Positions 1-7,889 of a DNA stretch of 64,000 nt are shown piece by piece. Position 1 is the first letter of the stretch, and every line of letters starts with the position of its first letter. The position numbers and the translations under genes are program-made. Origin of the DNA: Nitrobacter sp. NHB1 (GTDB lineage Bacteria > Pseudomonadota > Alphaproteobacteria > Rhizobiales > Xanthobacteraceae). Below the pieces are notes generated by a model. The model was not told the origin of the DNA. It saw only the letters and a list, made by a program, of their open reading frames with translations, and did not search any database. Location of the stretch: positions 3,242,652 to 3,306,651 of the forward strand of contig NZ_JBAMDA010000001.1 of NCBI RefSeq assembly GCF_036964665.1, in the 5' to 3' direction.

Positions 1-197
1 TCGACAATCTCTCGGTAGGCATCGGGCTTCCTCATCGGTTGAATGAGGAACCCGTAACCCGGTTGAGTTTGTCGGCCGAAGCGTCAGGCACCCGCGAAAG
101 GGGTGCTCACGATCGCCTGAAATCGCTGCTCACGATCCCGCGAAATCCCTGCTCACGATCATCTGAAATCGGTGCTCACGATCCCGCGAAACACGCA
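1..197. mobile_element. IS21-type element, partial (left end of a third copy)
   Basis: This segment matches base for base the terminal part of the complete IS21 copy ending at 40432. It runs from the first codons of istA (minus strand, ATG at 21) through four GATCGTGAGCA-type repeats to the terminal CACGCA at 197. The rest of the element lies outside the window. The orientation is the same as the copy at 37822-40432 and opposite to the copy at 7715-10325. The sequence after 197 differs from the flanks of the other two copies, which fixes the element end. Confidence 0.9.
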
Positions 198-346
198 CGC
201 CATACCACATCGTGCGGCGCCGGCCCGAGGATAGGGCGTACCGGCAGCGGCAGATCGTTTTTGCGCAGATAGCGCATGACAGCCCGGGCACTGCGAAGCT
301 CGCGGAATTTAGCGAAGACCAAGCTCAGTCGCGCCTGTACCTCCAT
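198..346 (-). pseudogene. serine recombinase internal fragment
   Basis: Read on the minus strand, about 50 codons (including LSLVFAKFRELRSARAVMRY and PLPVRPILGPAPHDVVW) resemble the region just after the catalytic domain of large serine recombinases. That is the same part of the protein as [20 protein letters not shown] in the intact recombinase at 43933-46005. There is no catalytic domain and no zinc ribbon. It is cut on one side by the IS21 end and on the other by an istA remnant, so it is a non-functional scrap. Confidence 0.6.
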
Positions 347-369
347 GGGTCAGCATTAGTGTCGTCTCC

Positions 370-1179
370 TCAGTGGAAGTAGCGGGGGCCACGGAAATCG
401 CGTCGCCGTCCATGTGCGCTCGTCGTCCAACCGCCGCCACACGACAGTGCGCGAACATATGCCATCCAGCCACCGGCGCCGGACCACGTGCCGAACGCAG
501 CGTCACGAGCTCGAGACGCTGACCCGCAAGGCCGTGGCGCGGGTTTACGACCGTTAAATGAGACACCGCCGCCGAAAAAAGCGAAAGCCCGTGTGTGCGA
601 GCCGATCCAGTCAGGTAGCGACTGCGTGGCCGTCGCCTCGGCGTAGGTGTAACTCGAGGCACCAAGCGCTGCGACGAACAGTTGGCAGGCATGCACCTCG
701 CCAGTCGTCGCGTCAAAAATGTCGATCGTCGTGCCGGCATAATCGACGAACAGCTTCTCGCCGGCCACGTGCGCCTGCCGCATCGTCGGCGACAGGCGGC
801 CTTCCCAGGCACGATAGAGTTCGCAGAACCAGCTGCGGCCGTAGCCGTCGGGATGGGTAGCGCGGTACTCCTCCCACACCAGCTGCAGCGTCACGCCCTT
901 GCGGCGCAACTCGCGATGGACCGCCGGCCAGTCCGGCAAAGACCGCCAGTCCCTGGTCGCGGCCGCAGGCGCCGGATACAGGCGGCGTTCCAGCGTGTCG
1001 TTGCCGAGATCGTCGGGCAGTGGCCAACTGATACCGGCCTCACGCGCCCGGCGCAGGCACGCCCCGGCAGCGGTCGGGCCGATGCCCAGGCTCGCTGCAA
1101 TCTGGCGTTTGGATAGGCCGGCGGCCGACAGCCGCAGTACATCGCGGATCTTGCGCATGGGTAATCTCGATTGGGCCAT
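370..1179 (-). pseudogene. istA: IS21-family IstA transposase, internally degraded
   Basis: The first ~200 residues read like IstA: an N-terminal helix-turn-helix (KIRDVLRLSAAGLSKRQIA), then GEKLFVDYAGTTIDIF with the first catalytic Asp, and SSYTYAEATATQSLPDWIG. It is clearly diverged from the two intact IstA proteins in this window. After about residue 205 similarity is lost (AFFGGGVSFNGRKPA), then the final GPRYFH tail matches an IstA C-terminus (GQDYFH). This suggests an internal deletion of about 250 residues that removes the other catalytic acids. At 269 aa it is roughly half the family length. Confidence 0.7.
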
Positions 1180-1269
1180 TCCTGCTCCTTGGGAAAAAGG
1201 AGCGAGGTCCGGCTGATTCGCGGATCACCCAACGGCGTTCATCACGCCCACCCACAGCCCTGTTGCCCT

Positions 1270-1985
1270 GGTCGCCATCAACCGGAACAGGTGGTCGTCA
1301 TCGACTGGAAATGCTGGTCGCCATCAACCGGAAACCCCGGTCGCCATGGCCCGGAGCGCGCAATCAGCCAATAAGCGGCGGTATGGAGCACGAGACGGAC
1401 CTGGTTGGCGAGCGCCGAACGGCAACTGGTGCGATCGGAGGCGAGCTGCGTCTTATACAGCTTGATCAGGTTCTCGGCCTGGCCGCGCGCGCAATACAGG
1501 CTGTCGTAGATCCACTCGGCCGAGCCGGCATCGAGGCTGGTGACGACGAAGCGGATGTTGAGGCCGAGCATCGTCGCCTCAATACGGGCGACGGTGCGCC
1601 GTTCGCGATCCCAAGGCTTGGCCTTGTGGCGCGTCTCGGTATAGCCGCGCAGAACCGGCAGGTTCTCGATGGCGCGTCGGGTGCGGATGTCGTCAGCGAC
1701 CTCGTCGACTTTTCTGGCGAGCGGCTTGGTGCCAGACAGGCCGAAGATGTAATCGATGCCCTTGTTTTCGCACCACGTCATCGCCTCCGGCCGGGCATAG
1801 TGCCCGTCGCCACGGACCGTAGTTCGCGTCTTGTGCCACCGCGTCCGGATATGCCGGACCAGACTTCGCAGATGGGCGCGCACCTCGACGCCGCCTGGCG
1901 TCTTGCCGGGCCGCAGCACGACCGCCACGGGCCGGCTCTTCTCCGTGTCGTAGACGTGGATCGGCAGGAACAGCGTTCGTCATAA
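1270..1985 (-). pseudogene. IS1380-family transposase fragment
   Basis: An open frame of about 230 codons covers the central and C-terminal part of an IS1380 (DDE) transposase. Visible segments include LFLPIHVYDTEKSRPVAVVL, GDGHYARPEAMTWCENKGID, YIFGLSGTKPLARKVDEVAD and CARGQAENLIKLYKTQLASD, then HTAAYWL, where the family sequence stops and unrelated codons follow. Full proteins are about 450 aa, so both ends are missing. Downstream (plus coordinates 1262-1345) the bases contain three near-copies of GGTCGCCATCAACCGGAA. Confidence 0.75.
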
Positions 1986-2016
1986 TGAGCGTTGAATAGC
2001 GAGAGGAGGAAGCGGC

Positions 2017-2108
2017 ATGAGCACTAATGTGCCCGAGATCCTGCTCTCCCATTATCTCAAAACCCTCAAGCTTCCGACCTTCCGGCGCGAGTACCAGAAG
2101 CTGGCTCG
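2017..2108 (+). pseudogene. istB: IS21-family IstB N-terminal fragment
   Basis: The codons from ATG 2017 give MSTNVPEILLSHYLKTLKLP followed by TFRREYQKLARL, the usual opening of an IstB helper ATPase. Similarity ends abruptly at about 2108, where an IS4 fragment in the opposite sense begins. The Walker motifs are absent. A Shine-Dalgarno-like GAGAGGAGGAAG lies just upstream (about 2000-2011), which shows this was once a real translation start. Confidence 0.6.
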
Positions 2109-2109
2109 G

Positions 2110-2193
2110 CTACACTGGCCGATGATCGACACTGCGAGCGATGCACTCGTCATGACGCGGAGCACACCATTGGCCAAGGACGCCACGCGCTTC
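2110..2193 (-). pseudogene. IS4 transposase remnant, inverted
   Basis: These ~80 bases are a near-exact reverse complement of 29379-29460, inside the intact IS4 transposase (codons around AKRVASLANGALGVMTSASL). Only this short internal segment is present, with no ends or catalytic residues. It lies between an istB start and an istA start. A few mismatches show that it is an old copy. Confidence 0.65.
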
Positions 2194-2239
2194 AAGAACA
2201 GCGTCGGTCAGATCGCCCGCCAAAGGCCACGCCAGCCCG

Positions 2240-2374
2240 GCAGTCGAGGCACGCTTGGATCGTGCTGCGCGCCACGCCGAGCGTGCGCCTGATCTCCCGG
2301 GCGCTCACCCCATCACGGGCAAGCCGCAGCATCTGTCGTATCTGTCGCATGGTCAGTTCTCTCTTGGCCGGCAT
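2240..2374 (-). pseudogene. istA: second IstA N-terminal fragment
   Basis: From ATG 2374 the minus strand reads MPAKRELTMRQIRQMLRLAR, DGVSAREIRRTLGVARSTIQ, then loses similarity at about 2240. This is the helix-turn-helix opening of an IstA different from the intact copies in this window. Together with the istB start at 2017 it represents a third IS21-type lineage, reduced to two gene starts. Confidence 0.55.
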
Positions 2375-2509
2375 CCGCTTCCCCTCGTTGGTCAACGAGG
2401 GACTTGATGCCTGAGGGACTGACCCAAACGAAAATGCCGACTTCCAAAAACCCGGCCGGCTTCAAATCGGAATACCCGGCCGGAATTAATCGGAATCCGC
2501 ACGGCATCA

Positions 2510-2690
2510 TGTGAGGATCGACAGAAACCAGTGATACAGCTGGATAAAGAACCAGCGATCTTGGTTCACGAGTCGGACGCGACCATGCAGCCTGCGCCTC
2601 AAGACAATCAACTGATGTCGAAGCACCGCGTTTAAGGCGCAACTTCGACTCGAATGGCGAGACCAGGACGGCCAGAACGAAAGGTGCCGT
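2510..2690 (-). pseudogene. IS481-like integrase-core transposase N-terminal fragment
   Basis: The minus strand contains LRHQLIVLRRRLHGRVRLVN followed by QDRWFFIQLYHWFLSIL. This is the N-terminal region of a common rhizobial integrase-core (rve) transposase family in which RHQL.VLRRR precedes the DNA-binding and DDE domains. Only ~60 codons remain. It abuts the 3' end of the IS256 transposase. Confidence 0.55.
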
Positions 2691-2744
2691 AGCGGATTGT
2701 GTTGGAATTCGAGGCGCAGCCTCCGGTAGGTCGAGATTATCGTT

Positions 2745-4007
2745 TCATGCGGCGAGGTCAATCTGCTGATCGAGCGGCTTGGCAGGCAGCGCCCTCCATC
2801 CGTCGATCTTGCCCATCGAGATTTGCCCAGACGCCATCAGCGCCCAGAACAGCATGGCCGCGGTTTCGGCCGAAGGTAGCACCGTCTGGGACTTGATGCG
2901 CCGCTTGAACTCCTCGTGCAGACGCTCGATGGCATTCGTTGTCCTCGCGCTTTTCCACTGGCTCGGCGGCAGGCGGGTGAACGCAAAGAGGCGCTCGCCG
3001 GCTTCTTCCAGGCTGTCGGCCACCGCACGGCATTTGAGCCGCCATTTGCGCAGGAAGGCCTTGCGACGGCTCTCGATCTCCTCGGGCGTGGCCGCATAGA
3101 TCATGTCGGTGTAATCGGCGCTGATCTCCTCATGCAGGCGCTCGGGGGCATGGGCAAGCAGATTCCGGTGCTTGTGAACCGTGCAGCGTTGAACGGGAAC
3201 GCCATCCCACAACGCGGCGATGGCGGCATCGAGCCCCTTGCCACCATCGACGATAAGGAATTCGGGCCGACGCAGGCCGCGCCCGACGAGATCATCGAGG
3301 ACGGTGCGCCAAGCCTCCGCCGTCTCGCCGCCCATGTTCTTGACGCAAAGCAGGACCTTCTGGCCATCCTCGCGCAAGCCGATTACCACCAGCAGCGAGA
3401 TCGCGGTCGCCTTGCGATCGAGCCTGACGCGGACCACCGTGCCGTCGAGGATCAGGCGCACGATCGGCTCATTGGCCAGCGAGCGGGCGTTCCATGCATC
3501 CCAGTCGGTCTTGACCTTGCGCCAGGTGCGGCTGACCACGTCCTTGCCGATCGCGCCGCCGAACAGCGCGGCAAGTGCACGCCGCACGCGCCGCATGTTG
3601 GTGCCGGAAAGATAGACCGAGGCGATCAGCGCATCGGCCGCCTGTGTGCGCCGTTGGTAAGCACGCAGGGCCTTGCTCTTCCATTCCGCCGTCTTGCCGT
3701 CACCGGCGTCGAGGCGCGCTCGTGGCACCGCGATCTCGGTCGCGCCGAACGTTCCGGTCAACGTGCGCGTCCGGCGACCGTGGCGGTGGCCGGCAACACC
3801 GGCCTCATCATCGCGCTCGACCGGATGCCGCCCATAACGCGGACGGGCAAGCACCGCATCCAACTCCGCCTCCAGCATCGTCTCGATGAAGCCGCGCACC
3901 CGCTCGCGCAGGCCGGCTTCGATCGGGTCAAACCAATCGTCGAAAAGATAGCGGGCAGCCTCAGCCCCACGATGATCGGCATCGGTATTCATGGTAGTTA
4001 TGGTCAT
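2745..4007 (-). CDS. IS256-family transposase
   Basis: This 420-residue Mutator-type DDE transposase is of normal family length. It has the N-terminal ETMLEAELDAVLARPRYGRH region, a first Asp in LILDGTVVRV, a second Asp in FLIVDGGKGLDAAIAALWDG, the CTVHKHRNLLAH segment, and the C-terminal TTNAIERLHEEFKRRIKSQT with the catalytic Glu. The start is placed at ATG 4007 because AGGAG sits 8-9 bases upstream; an in-frame ATG at 4034 lacks this. The gene looks intact. I could not define both terminal inverted repeats: the right side runs into AT-poorer non-coding sequence after 4034, and the left side abuts an IS481-like fragment, so the element may be missing its left tip. Confidence 0.9.
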   Translation of the reverse strand: MTITTMNTDADHRGAEAARYLFDDWFDPIEAGLRERVRGFIETMLEAELDAVLARPRYGRHPVERDDEAGVAGHRHGRRTRTLTGTFGATEIAVPRARLDAGDGKTAEWKSKALRAYQRRTQAADALIASVYLSGTNMRRVRRALAALFGGAIGKDVVSRTWRKVKTDWDAWNARSLANEPIVRLILDGTVVRVRLDRKATAISLLVVIGLREDGQKVLLCVKNMGGETAEAWRTVLDDLVGRGLRRPEFLIVDGGKGLDAAIAALWDGVPVQRCTVHKHRNLLAHAPERLHEEISADYTDMIYAATPEEIESRRKAFLRKWRLKCRAVADSLEEAGERLFAFTRLPPSQWKSARTTNAIERLHEEFKRRIKSQTVLPSAETAAMLFWALMASGQISMGKIDGWRALPAKPLDQQIDLAA

Positions 4008-4263
4008 GGCGTGGTCTCCTGTTCGACGCTCCAACGTCGGATGATTCGAGGTTGATCACCCGGAGACTACGCCAACTTCAATTCCAACCACTCCCGCGAC
4101 GGCACCGAACGAAACAAAGCAACCCGATCATTCCGCCGGCTTAGGCGTTTCCGTCTCATCATCAACTCGGATGACGTTTTCGGCACACACAGCCACGAGT
4201 TGATTCAAAACTCACGACTTGGATATCAGCGTCAGTTCAGTTGCAGACCTCTGAAAAATTGAG

Positions 4264-5139
4264 TTACTGAGCCTCAGCCATCTTCGGTCGAGATGACGGC
4301 ATCTGCGCGTTGGTTGCCGATGGCCGGTTCGACGGCGATGCCGGATCCGGCCATCGGATGGGGGCGTCAGGCGGCGTTTGCTGCGATGCTCGACGCGCAG
4401 CGGTTGCCGGAAACACGATCACTTTTGCTCCGACTTTCACTCGCTCATAAAGGTCCATGACGTCCTCATTGGTCAGCCGGATACAACCGGACGAAACCCG
4501 CTTTCCGATCGTATCTGGCTTGTTGGTACCGTGAATTCTATATTCGGTCTCGCCCAGGTACATCGCCCGAGCGCCGAGCGGATTGCCGGGACCGCCCGCC
4601 ATAAACCGCGGGAGATAAGGCTGACGCGACAGCATCTCCGCGGGTGGACGCCAATCCGGCCATTCAGTTTTCCGAGCCACAGTCTGTTCGCCGGACCATG
4701 TGAAACCTTTGCGGCCAACCCCGATGCCGTAGCGCATCGCTTGCCCCTCGTTCAGAACGAGATAAAGGAAAGTATTTCCTGTATCGATGATGACGGTGCC
4801 TGGCGTCTGATGGCTTACGTAGTCAACCACCTGCCGAACAAGTCTGCCGGGAGCGTCAGCGGCTTTTGGTGTTTCGACCCGTGGCGCCGGGACTGAGATT
4901 GCAGCTGGAGCTGATGCTACGTGAACTGGAATTGATACGCGAGCTGGAGTTGACGGTGCCTGGACTTGGTGCACGGGCGGCCTCTGTGTGGATCGAACGC
5001 TCGCAGGACGAGACAGCAAGCTGTACGCCAATGCGGCAGAGGCCATGGCGCCAATCGCAACCCTTCCTACCACCGGAAGTGCTAGCGGCTTGGTCTTTGC
5101 ACGTTTGGCCCGCTTCCTCATATTTTTCCCCAGATCCAT
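4264..5139 (-). CDS. L,D-transpeptidase (YkuD domain), membrane-anchored
   Basis: The 291-residue protein has a basic N-terminus and one hydrophobic segment (about 21-43: VVGRVAIGAMASAALAYSLL), then a Pro/Ala/Val-rich linker to about residue 110. A YkuD domain follows (about 112-250). The catalytic signature is present: His203 in YRIHGTN, then SSGCIRL with Cys219 and Arg221. Such enzymes form 3-3 cross-links or attach proteins to peptidoglycan in the periplasm; the anchor and linker fit a periplasmic enzyme. A short Pro-rich tail follows. The nearest neighbours are an IS256 transposase and a hypothetical gene, so there is no operon context. It is one of the few apparently intact housekeeping-type genes in the left part. 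Confidence 0.9.
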   Translation of the reverse strand: MDLGKNMRKRAKRAKTKPLALPVVGRVAIGAMASAALAYSLLSRPASVRSTQRPPVHQVQAPSTPARVSIPVHVASAPAAISVPAPRVETPKAADAPGRLVRQVVDYVSHQTPGTVIIDTGNTFLYLVLNEGQAMRYGIGVGRKGFTWSGEQTVARKTEWPDWRPPAEMLSRQPYLPRFMAGGPGNPLGARAMYLGETEYRIHGTNKPDTIGKRVSSGCIRLTNEDVMDLYERVKVGAKVIVFPATAARRASQQTPPDAPIRWPDPASPSNRPSATNAQMPSSRPKMAEAQ

Positions 5140-5222
5140 TTCCTGGTAGAAATACCTCAGAAAATTATAATAAACTTTGAAGCGATTTCGCTGGGGCTCG
5201 AGCCGTTAGTCGTCGTTAACGC

Positions 5223-5627
5223 TTGGACTTGCGCGGGAAAAATGGAGGGCTTTCTGGTAGCGCTGGACGCGACAGGAGGACCCGACGGCAAACGCGATGG
5301 ACGGACATTACCGAAGAGTTCAAGCAGGAAGCAGTGCGGCTGGAAACGGTGTTCAAGACGAAGTTCGGACAGATTCTCGGGATAAGTGAGTCAGGCCGTT
5401 TTCTGATGATGGAGAAACTGGGCGACCTTGACGATGCTGAGTACGAGAGTACGTCAGCGCCTCCGACTTGGTTGAACGACGTGAAGAAAAACGCATTTGG
5501 CAAGACAGCCGATGGCAAGATCAAGATTCGCGACTATGGAGCAGTTGAAATAGGGACTTCGCTGGCCAAGGCGCCTACACAATTGGCGGGCTGGCAGATC
5601 ACAAAAAAACGCCTGGGAATAGATTAA
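5223..5627 (+). CDS. hypothetical protein with IS3 OrfA-like N-terminal scrap
   Basis: This is an open frame of 134 codons. The stretch RRQTRWTDITEEFKQEAVRL resembles the opening of IS3-type OrfA proteins. The following ~85 residues (GDLDDAEYESTSAPPTWLND, KIRDYGAVEIGTSLAKAPTQ) are not recognised. The frame is therefore probably a chimera of a transposase remnant joined to an unknown C-terminal piece. The stop is followed at once by a strong hairpin, so the 3' end may be a genuine gene end. The start codon is uncertain. Confidence 0.35.
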   Translation: MDLRGKNGGLSGSAGRDRRTRRQTRWTDITEEFKQEAVRLETVFKTKFGQILGISESGRFLMMEKLGDLDDAEYESTSAPPTWLNDVKKNAFGKTADGKIKIRDYGAVEIGTSLAKAPTQLAGWQITKKRLGID

Positions 5628-5653
5628 GCCCCACACCGTTTCCGGTGTGGGGC
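5628..5653. terminator. perfect 11-bp hairpin after the 5223-5627 frame
   Basis: GCCCCACACCG pairs exactly with CGGTGTGGGGC around a TTTC loop, starting right after the stop codon at 5625-5627. There is no T-run on either side, so it is a terminator-like stem-loop rather than a classical rho-independent terminator. It would insulate the downstream nuclease gene from upstream transcription. Confidence 0.5.
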
Positions 5654-5730
5654 AAACAGCTCTGCACCTCGCGGTTCATCAGCTTGCGCAGAATTCGTGG
5701 TCGCGGGAACAAGCGCAGGGGAGAGCAAAC

Positions 5731-6909
5731 GTGCGAACAATACCTGTCGACCAGTTGGCTGTGTCCGAGCTGCACGTTGACGCATGTTATCAGGGCGGCC
5801 GCCATGGCAACGCGGGCGACGATCCGCTGCCAAGTCTGCTGCGGGTGGATAGTCAAGGAGGCTTCCGCAAGCGAGGAAAGGTGGCGGGCAAGCTTCACAT
5901 GCTTGTCCTTACATCGAGTCTCGCTGATCCGGACTGGCCGGATTCACTCGACCGCGAGATGGGTGTCTTCACGTACTATGGGGACAACAAGCAGCCCGGA
6001 CGGGAGCTGCACGATACCGGACGCGACGGCAATCTCATCCTGCAGAAGATATTCACGGCGGCACGGTCAGGCGCCGAAGGCAGACGCGAGGTCCCGCCCA
6101 CCTTCATCTTCGCGGGAGCTGGTACCTGGCGCGACATGATTTTCCTCGGACTGGCGGTGCCGGGGGCGTCTGATCTGGACTCGTCGGAGGAGCTTGTTGC
6201 CATCTGGAGAACGGCGAAAGGGCAGCGGTTTCAGAACTATCGCGCGAGATTTACGGTACTGAACGCATCGACGATTTCCCGAGCATGGCTCGACAGTCTG
6301 ATTGCCGGAAAACCTGAGGACAGCCTTGCGCCAGAGGTCTGGCAGACCTGGGTAAAGACCGGTCGTCGTCAGGCGCTCATGGCGACGCGTTCGCTTGAGT
6401 ACCGCAGCAAGATCGAACAGCTGCCGGCGGACAAGGAAGGCGAGGCAATTGTTCAGGCTATCCGCGACCACTTCGAGGGGAGCCCGCATGCGTTCGAACA
6501 CTGCGCTGCCGCGATCACCTGCTTCATGATGCCCGACGCCGTGACCCTCGACGTAACGCGGCCTTCGCGGGACGGAGGGCGCGATGGCGTCGGTCAGCTT
6601 CGCGTGGGTGTGGGATCGAGCGGGATCCTCGTTGACTTTGCGTTGGAAGCAAAGTGCTACTCAGCGACGAATTCAGTTGGCGTCCGTGAAATGTCGCGCC
6701 TGATTTCCCGCCTCAGACATCGCCAGTTCGGTGTGCTTGTAACGACAAGTTGGGTTGATCTGCAGGCCTACAAGGAAATCAAGGAAGACGAGCACCCGAT
6801 CGTGGTTGTCTCTGCAGCCGACATCGTGGAGCTGCTCCGCAGAAATGGAAAGGGCAGCGCGGCGACGGTCGTCGCTTGGCTTTCCGAGGAATTTCCCAAA
6901 TCCGCTTAG
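5731..6909 (+). CDS. Mrr/AspBHI-like restriction endonuclease
   Basis: The start is placed at GTG 5731, which follows AGGGGAGAG at a 5-base spacing, giving 392 residues. An N-terminal domain containing GGRHGNAGDDPLPSLL and VDSQGGFRKRG resembles the recognition domain of AspBHI/MspJI-type enzymes. The C-terminal domain carries a PD-(D/E)XK site of Mrr type: DGGRDG (Asp285) and, about 20 residues on, FALEAKCY (Glu306, Lys308). It then has GVREMSRLISRLRHRQFGVL. AspBHI-type enzymes cut DNA carrying 5-methylcytosine; whether this one does is inference. It converges on the AIPR gene of the minus-strand operon, and their stop codons overlap (6906-6909). It looks intact and could be the nuclease partner of the cytosine methyltransferase cluster or an independent modification-dependent enzyme. 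Confidence 0.75.
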   Translation: MRTIPVDQLAVSELHVDACYQGGRHGNAGDDPLPSLLRVDSQGGFRKRGKVAGKLHMLVLTSSLADPDWPDSLDREMGVFTYYGDNKQPGRELHDTGRDGNLILQKIFTAARSGAEGRREVPPTFIFAGAGTWRDMIFLGLAVPGASDLDSSEELVAIWRTAKGQRFQNYRARFTVLNASTISRAWLDSLIAGKPEDSLAPEVWQTWVKTGRRQALMATRSLEYRSKIEQLPADKEGEAIVQAIRDHFEGSPHAFEHCAAAITCFMMPDAVTLDVTRPSRDGGRDGVGQLRVGVGSSGILVDFALEAKCYSATNSVGVREMSRLISRLRHRQFGVLVTTSWVDLQAYKEIKEDEHPIVVVSAADIVELLRRNGKGSAATVVAWLSEEFPKSA

Positions 6910-7714
6910 CTGGGAATGGCCGCCACTATCGCAGCGTCACTTTGGATCACGCCGCCACGTTGACAGGCCTGGAAGGCCTCAAGGGCCGGCTTTGCCTGTC
7001 TGGCTGACGGCTTCTTGTCCCATCCGCCGGCGGCGTAGCTGGCAAGCGTTCGGCAGATCCCCGCAACTTTCCAGTGAACAACACCTGCCTTCTGCCCGCG
7101 CTCGGCAATTTCAAGCCAAGTTGCGGCGGGGACATGCATGCACTGCTCGATCCGCTCGTAGTCGACGACGGAATGGGCTCGGACAGGCACGGAGGATGCG
7201 TCGTCGTCATCATCTGCCCCGGCGTACGAGAGTTCTGGCGGGAGCGGGTCGGACAGTGGCGGCAGCCGATTCACGATATCGAGCCAGCACTCCTCCTTCT
7301 TGAACCATTCGCTGGGGTTTTTTTGCCCGGCCGACTGGCGCAGCAGCGTGTCAATCTGAGGTGCCCAGGCCTCGACCAGCTTTTCAAGCTCTGTGCTGAC
7401 GGATTGCTGGGACCAGATTCGCTCGAAGTCGACACGGCCCCCGGTCTTCTGGGCGAGACCGGACACCGCATAGGCGGTGATCTGCGCAGCGTACGCAGGA
7501 AACTTCATCGCCCGAATCTTCTTTTCGACCGCGCGATAGAAAATGGCTTTCGCGACGAGCCGCTTGAACCATGTCGTGTCGGGCGGAGGTGGATTGCTGT
7601 CCTTCATGCGCTGCATGTAGTGCTGGAAGTTCTTCTGGCCGCCGAGGCAGACGCGGTAGGGCAGGCCATCCCACGCGGTCAGATAGCGCGCCACATCAAG
7701 CTTGCTGAGCCGGC
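6906..7714 (-). pseudogene. AIPR-family protein, 3' part (cut by IS21)
   Basis: This is the C-terminal ~265 codons of the AIPR gene whose 5' part is at 10326-11601. If the IS21 element and one copy of the 6-bp duplication are removed, the frame reads ...TPKQRRL-SKLDVARYLTAW... without interruption and the whole gene is 692 codons. The C-terminal half includes MQRMKDSNPPPPDTTWFKRL, an acidic DDDDD run, and ends overlapping the stop of the convergent nuclease gene. No promoter or ribosome site is evident for separate translation. Confidence 0.85.
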
Positions 7715-7728
7715 TGCGTGTTTCGCGG

Positions 7729-7808
7729 GATCGTGAGCACCGATTTCAGATGATCGTGAGCAGGGATTTCGCGGGATCGTGAGCAGCGATTTCAGGCGAT
7801 CGTGAGCA
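7729..7808 (+). repeat. IS21 left multiple terminal repeats (4 x, 23-bp period)
   Basis: GATCGTGAGCA occurs at 7729, 7752, 7775 and 7798, exactly 23 bp apart, with alternating TTTCGCGG and TTTCAG spacers. Such terminal repeats are known IstA binding sites in the IS21 family. They lie just upstream of istA (7890), so they may also affect its expression. Confidence 0.85.
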
Positions 7809-7889
7809 CCCCTTTCGCGGGTGCCTGACGCTTCGGCCGACAAACTCAACCGGGTTACGGGTTCCTCATTCAACCGATGAGGAAGCCCG

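Noticed and set aside
1262..1345. GGTCGCCATCAACCGGAA-like repeats as a regulatory array
   Set aside because: Only three imperfect copies at the broken end of an IS1380 fragment; more likely the tip repeats of a vanished insertion sequence.
2916..4055. 379-codon plus-strand frame
   Set aside because: It is antisense to the IS256 transposase; no domain or ribosome site.
7729..7808. Regularly spaced short repeats looked like a CRISPR array
   Set aside because: The 11-bp core at 23-bp period occurs only four times, at the ends of IS21 copies, with alternating non-unique spacers and no cas genes; these are transposase-binding terminal repeats.
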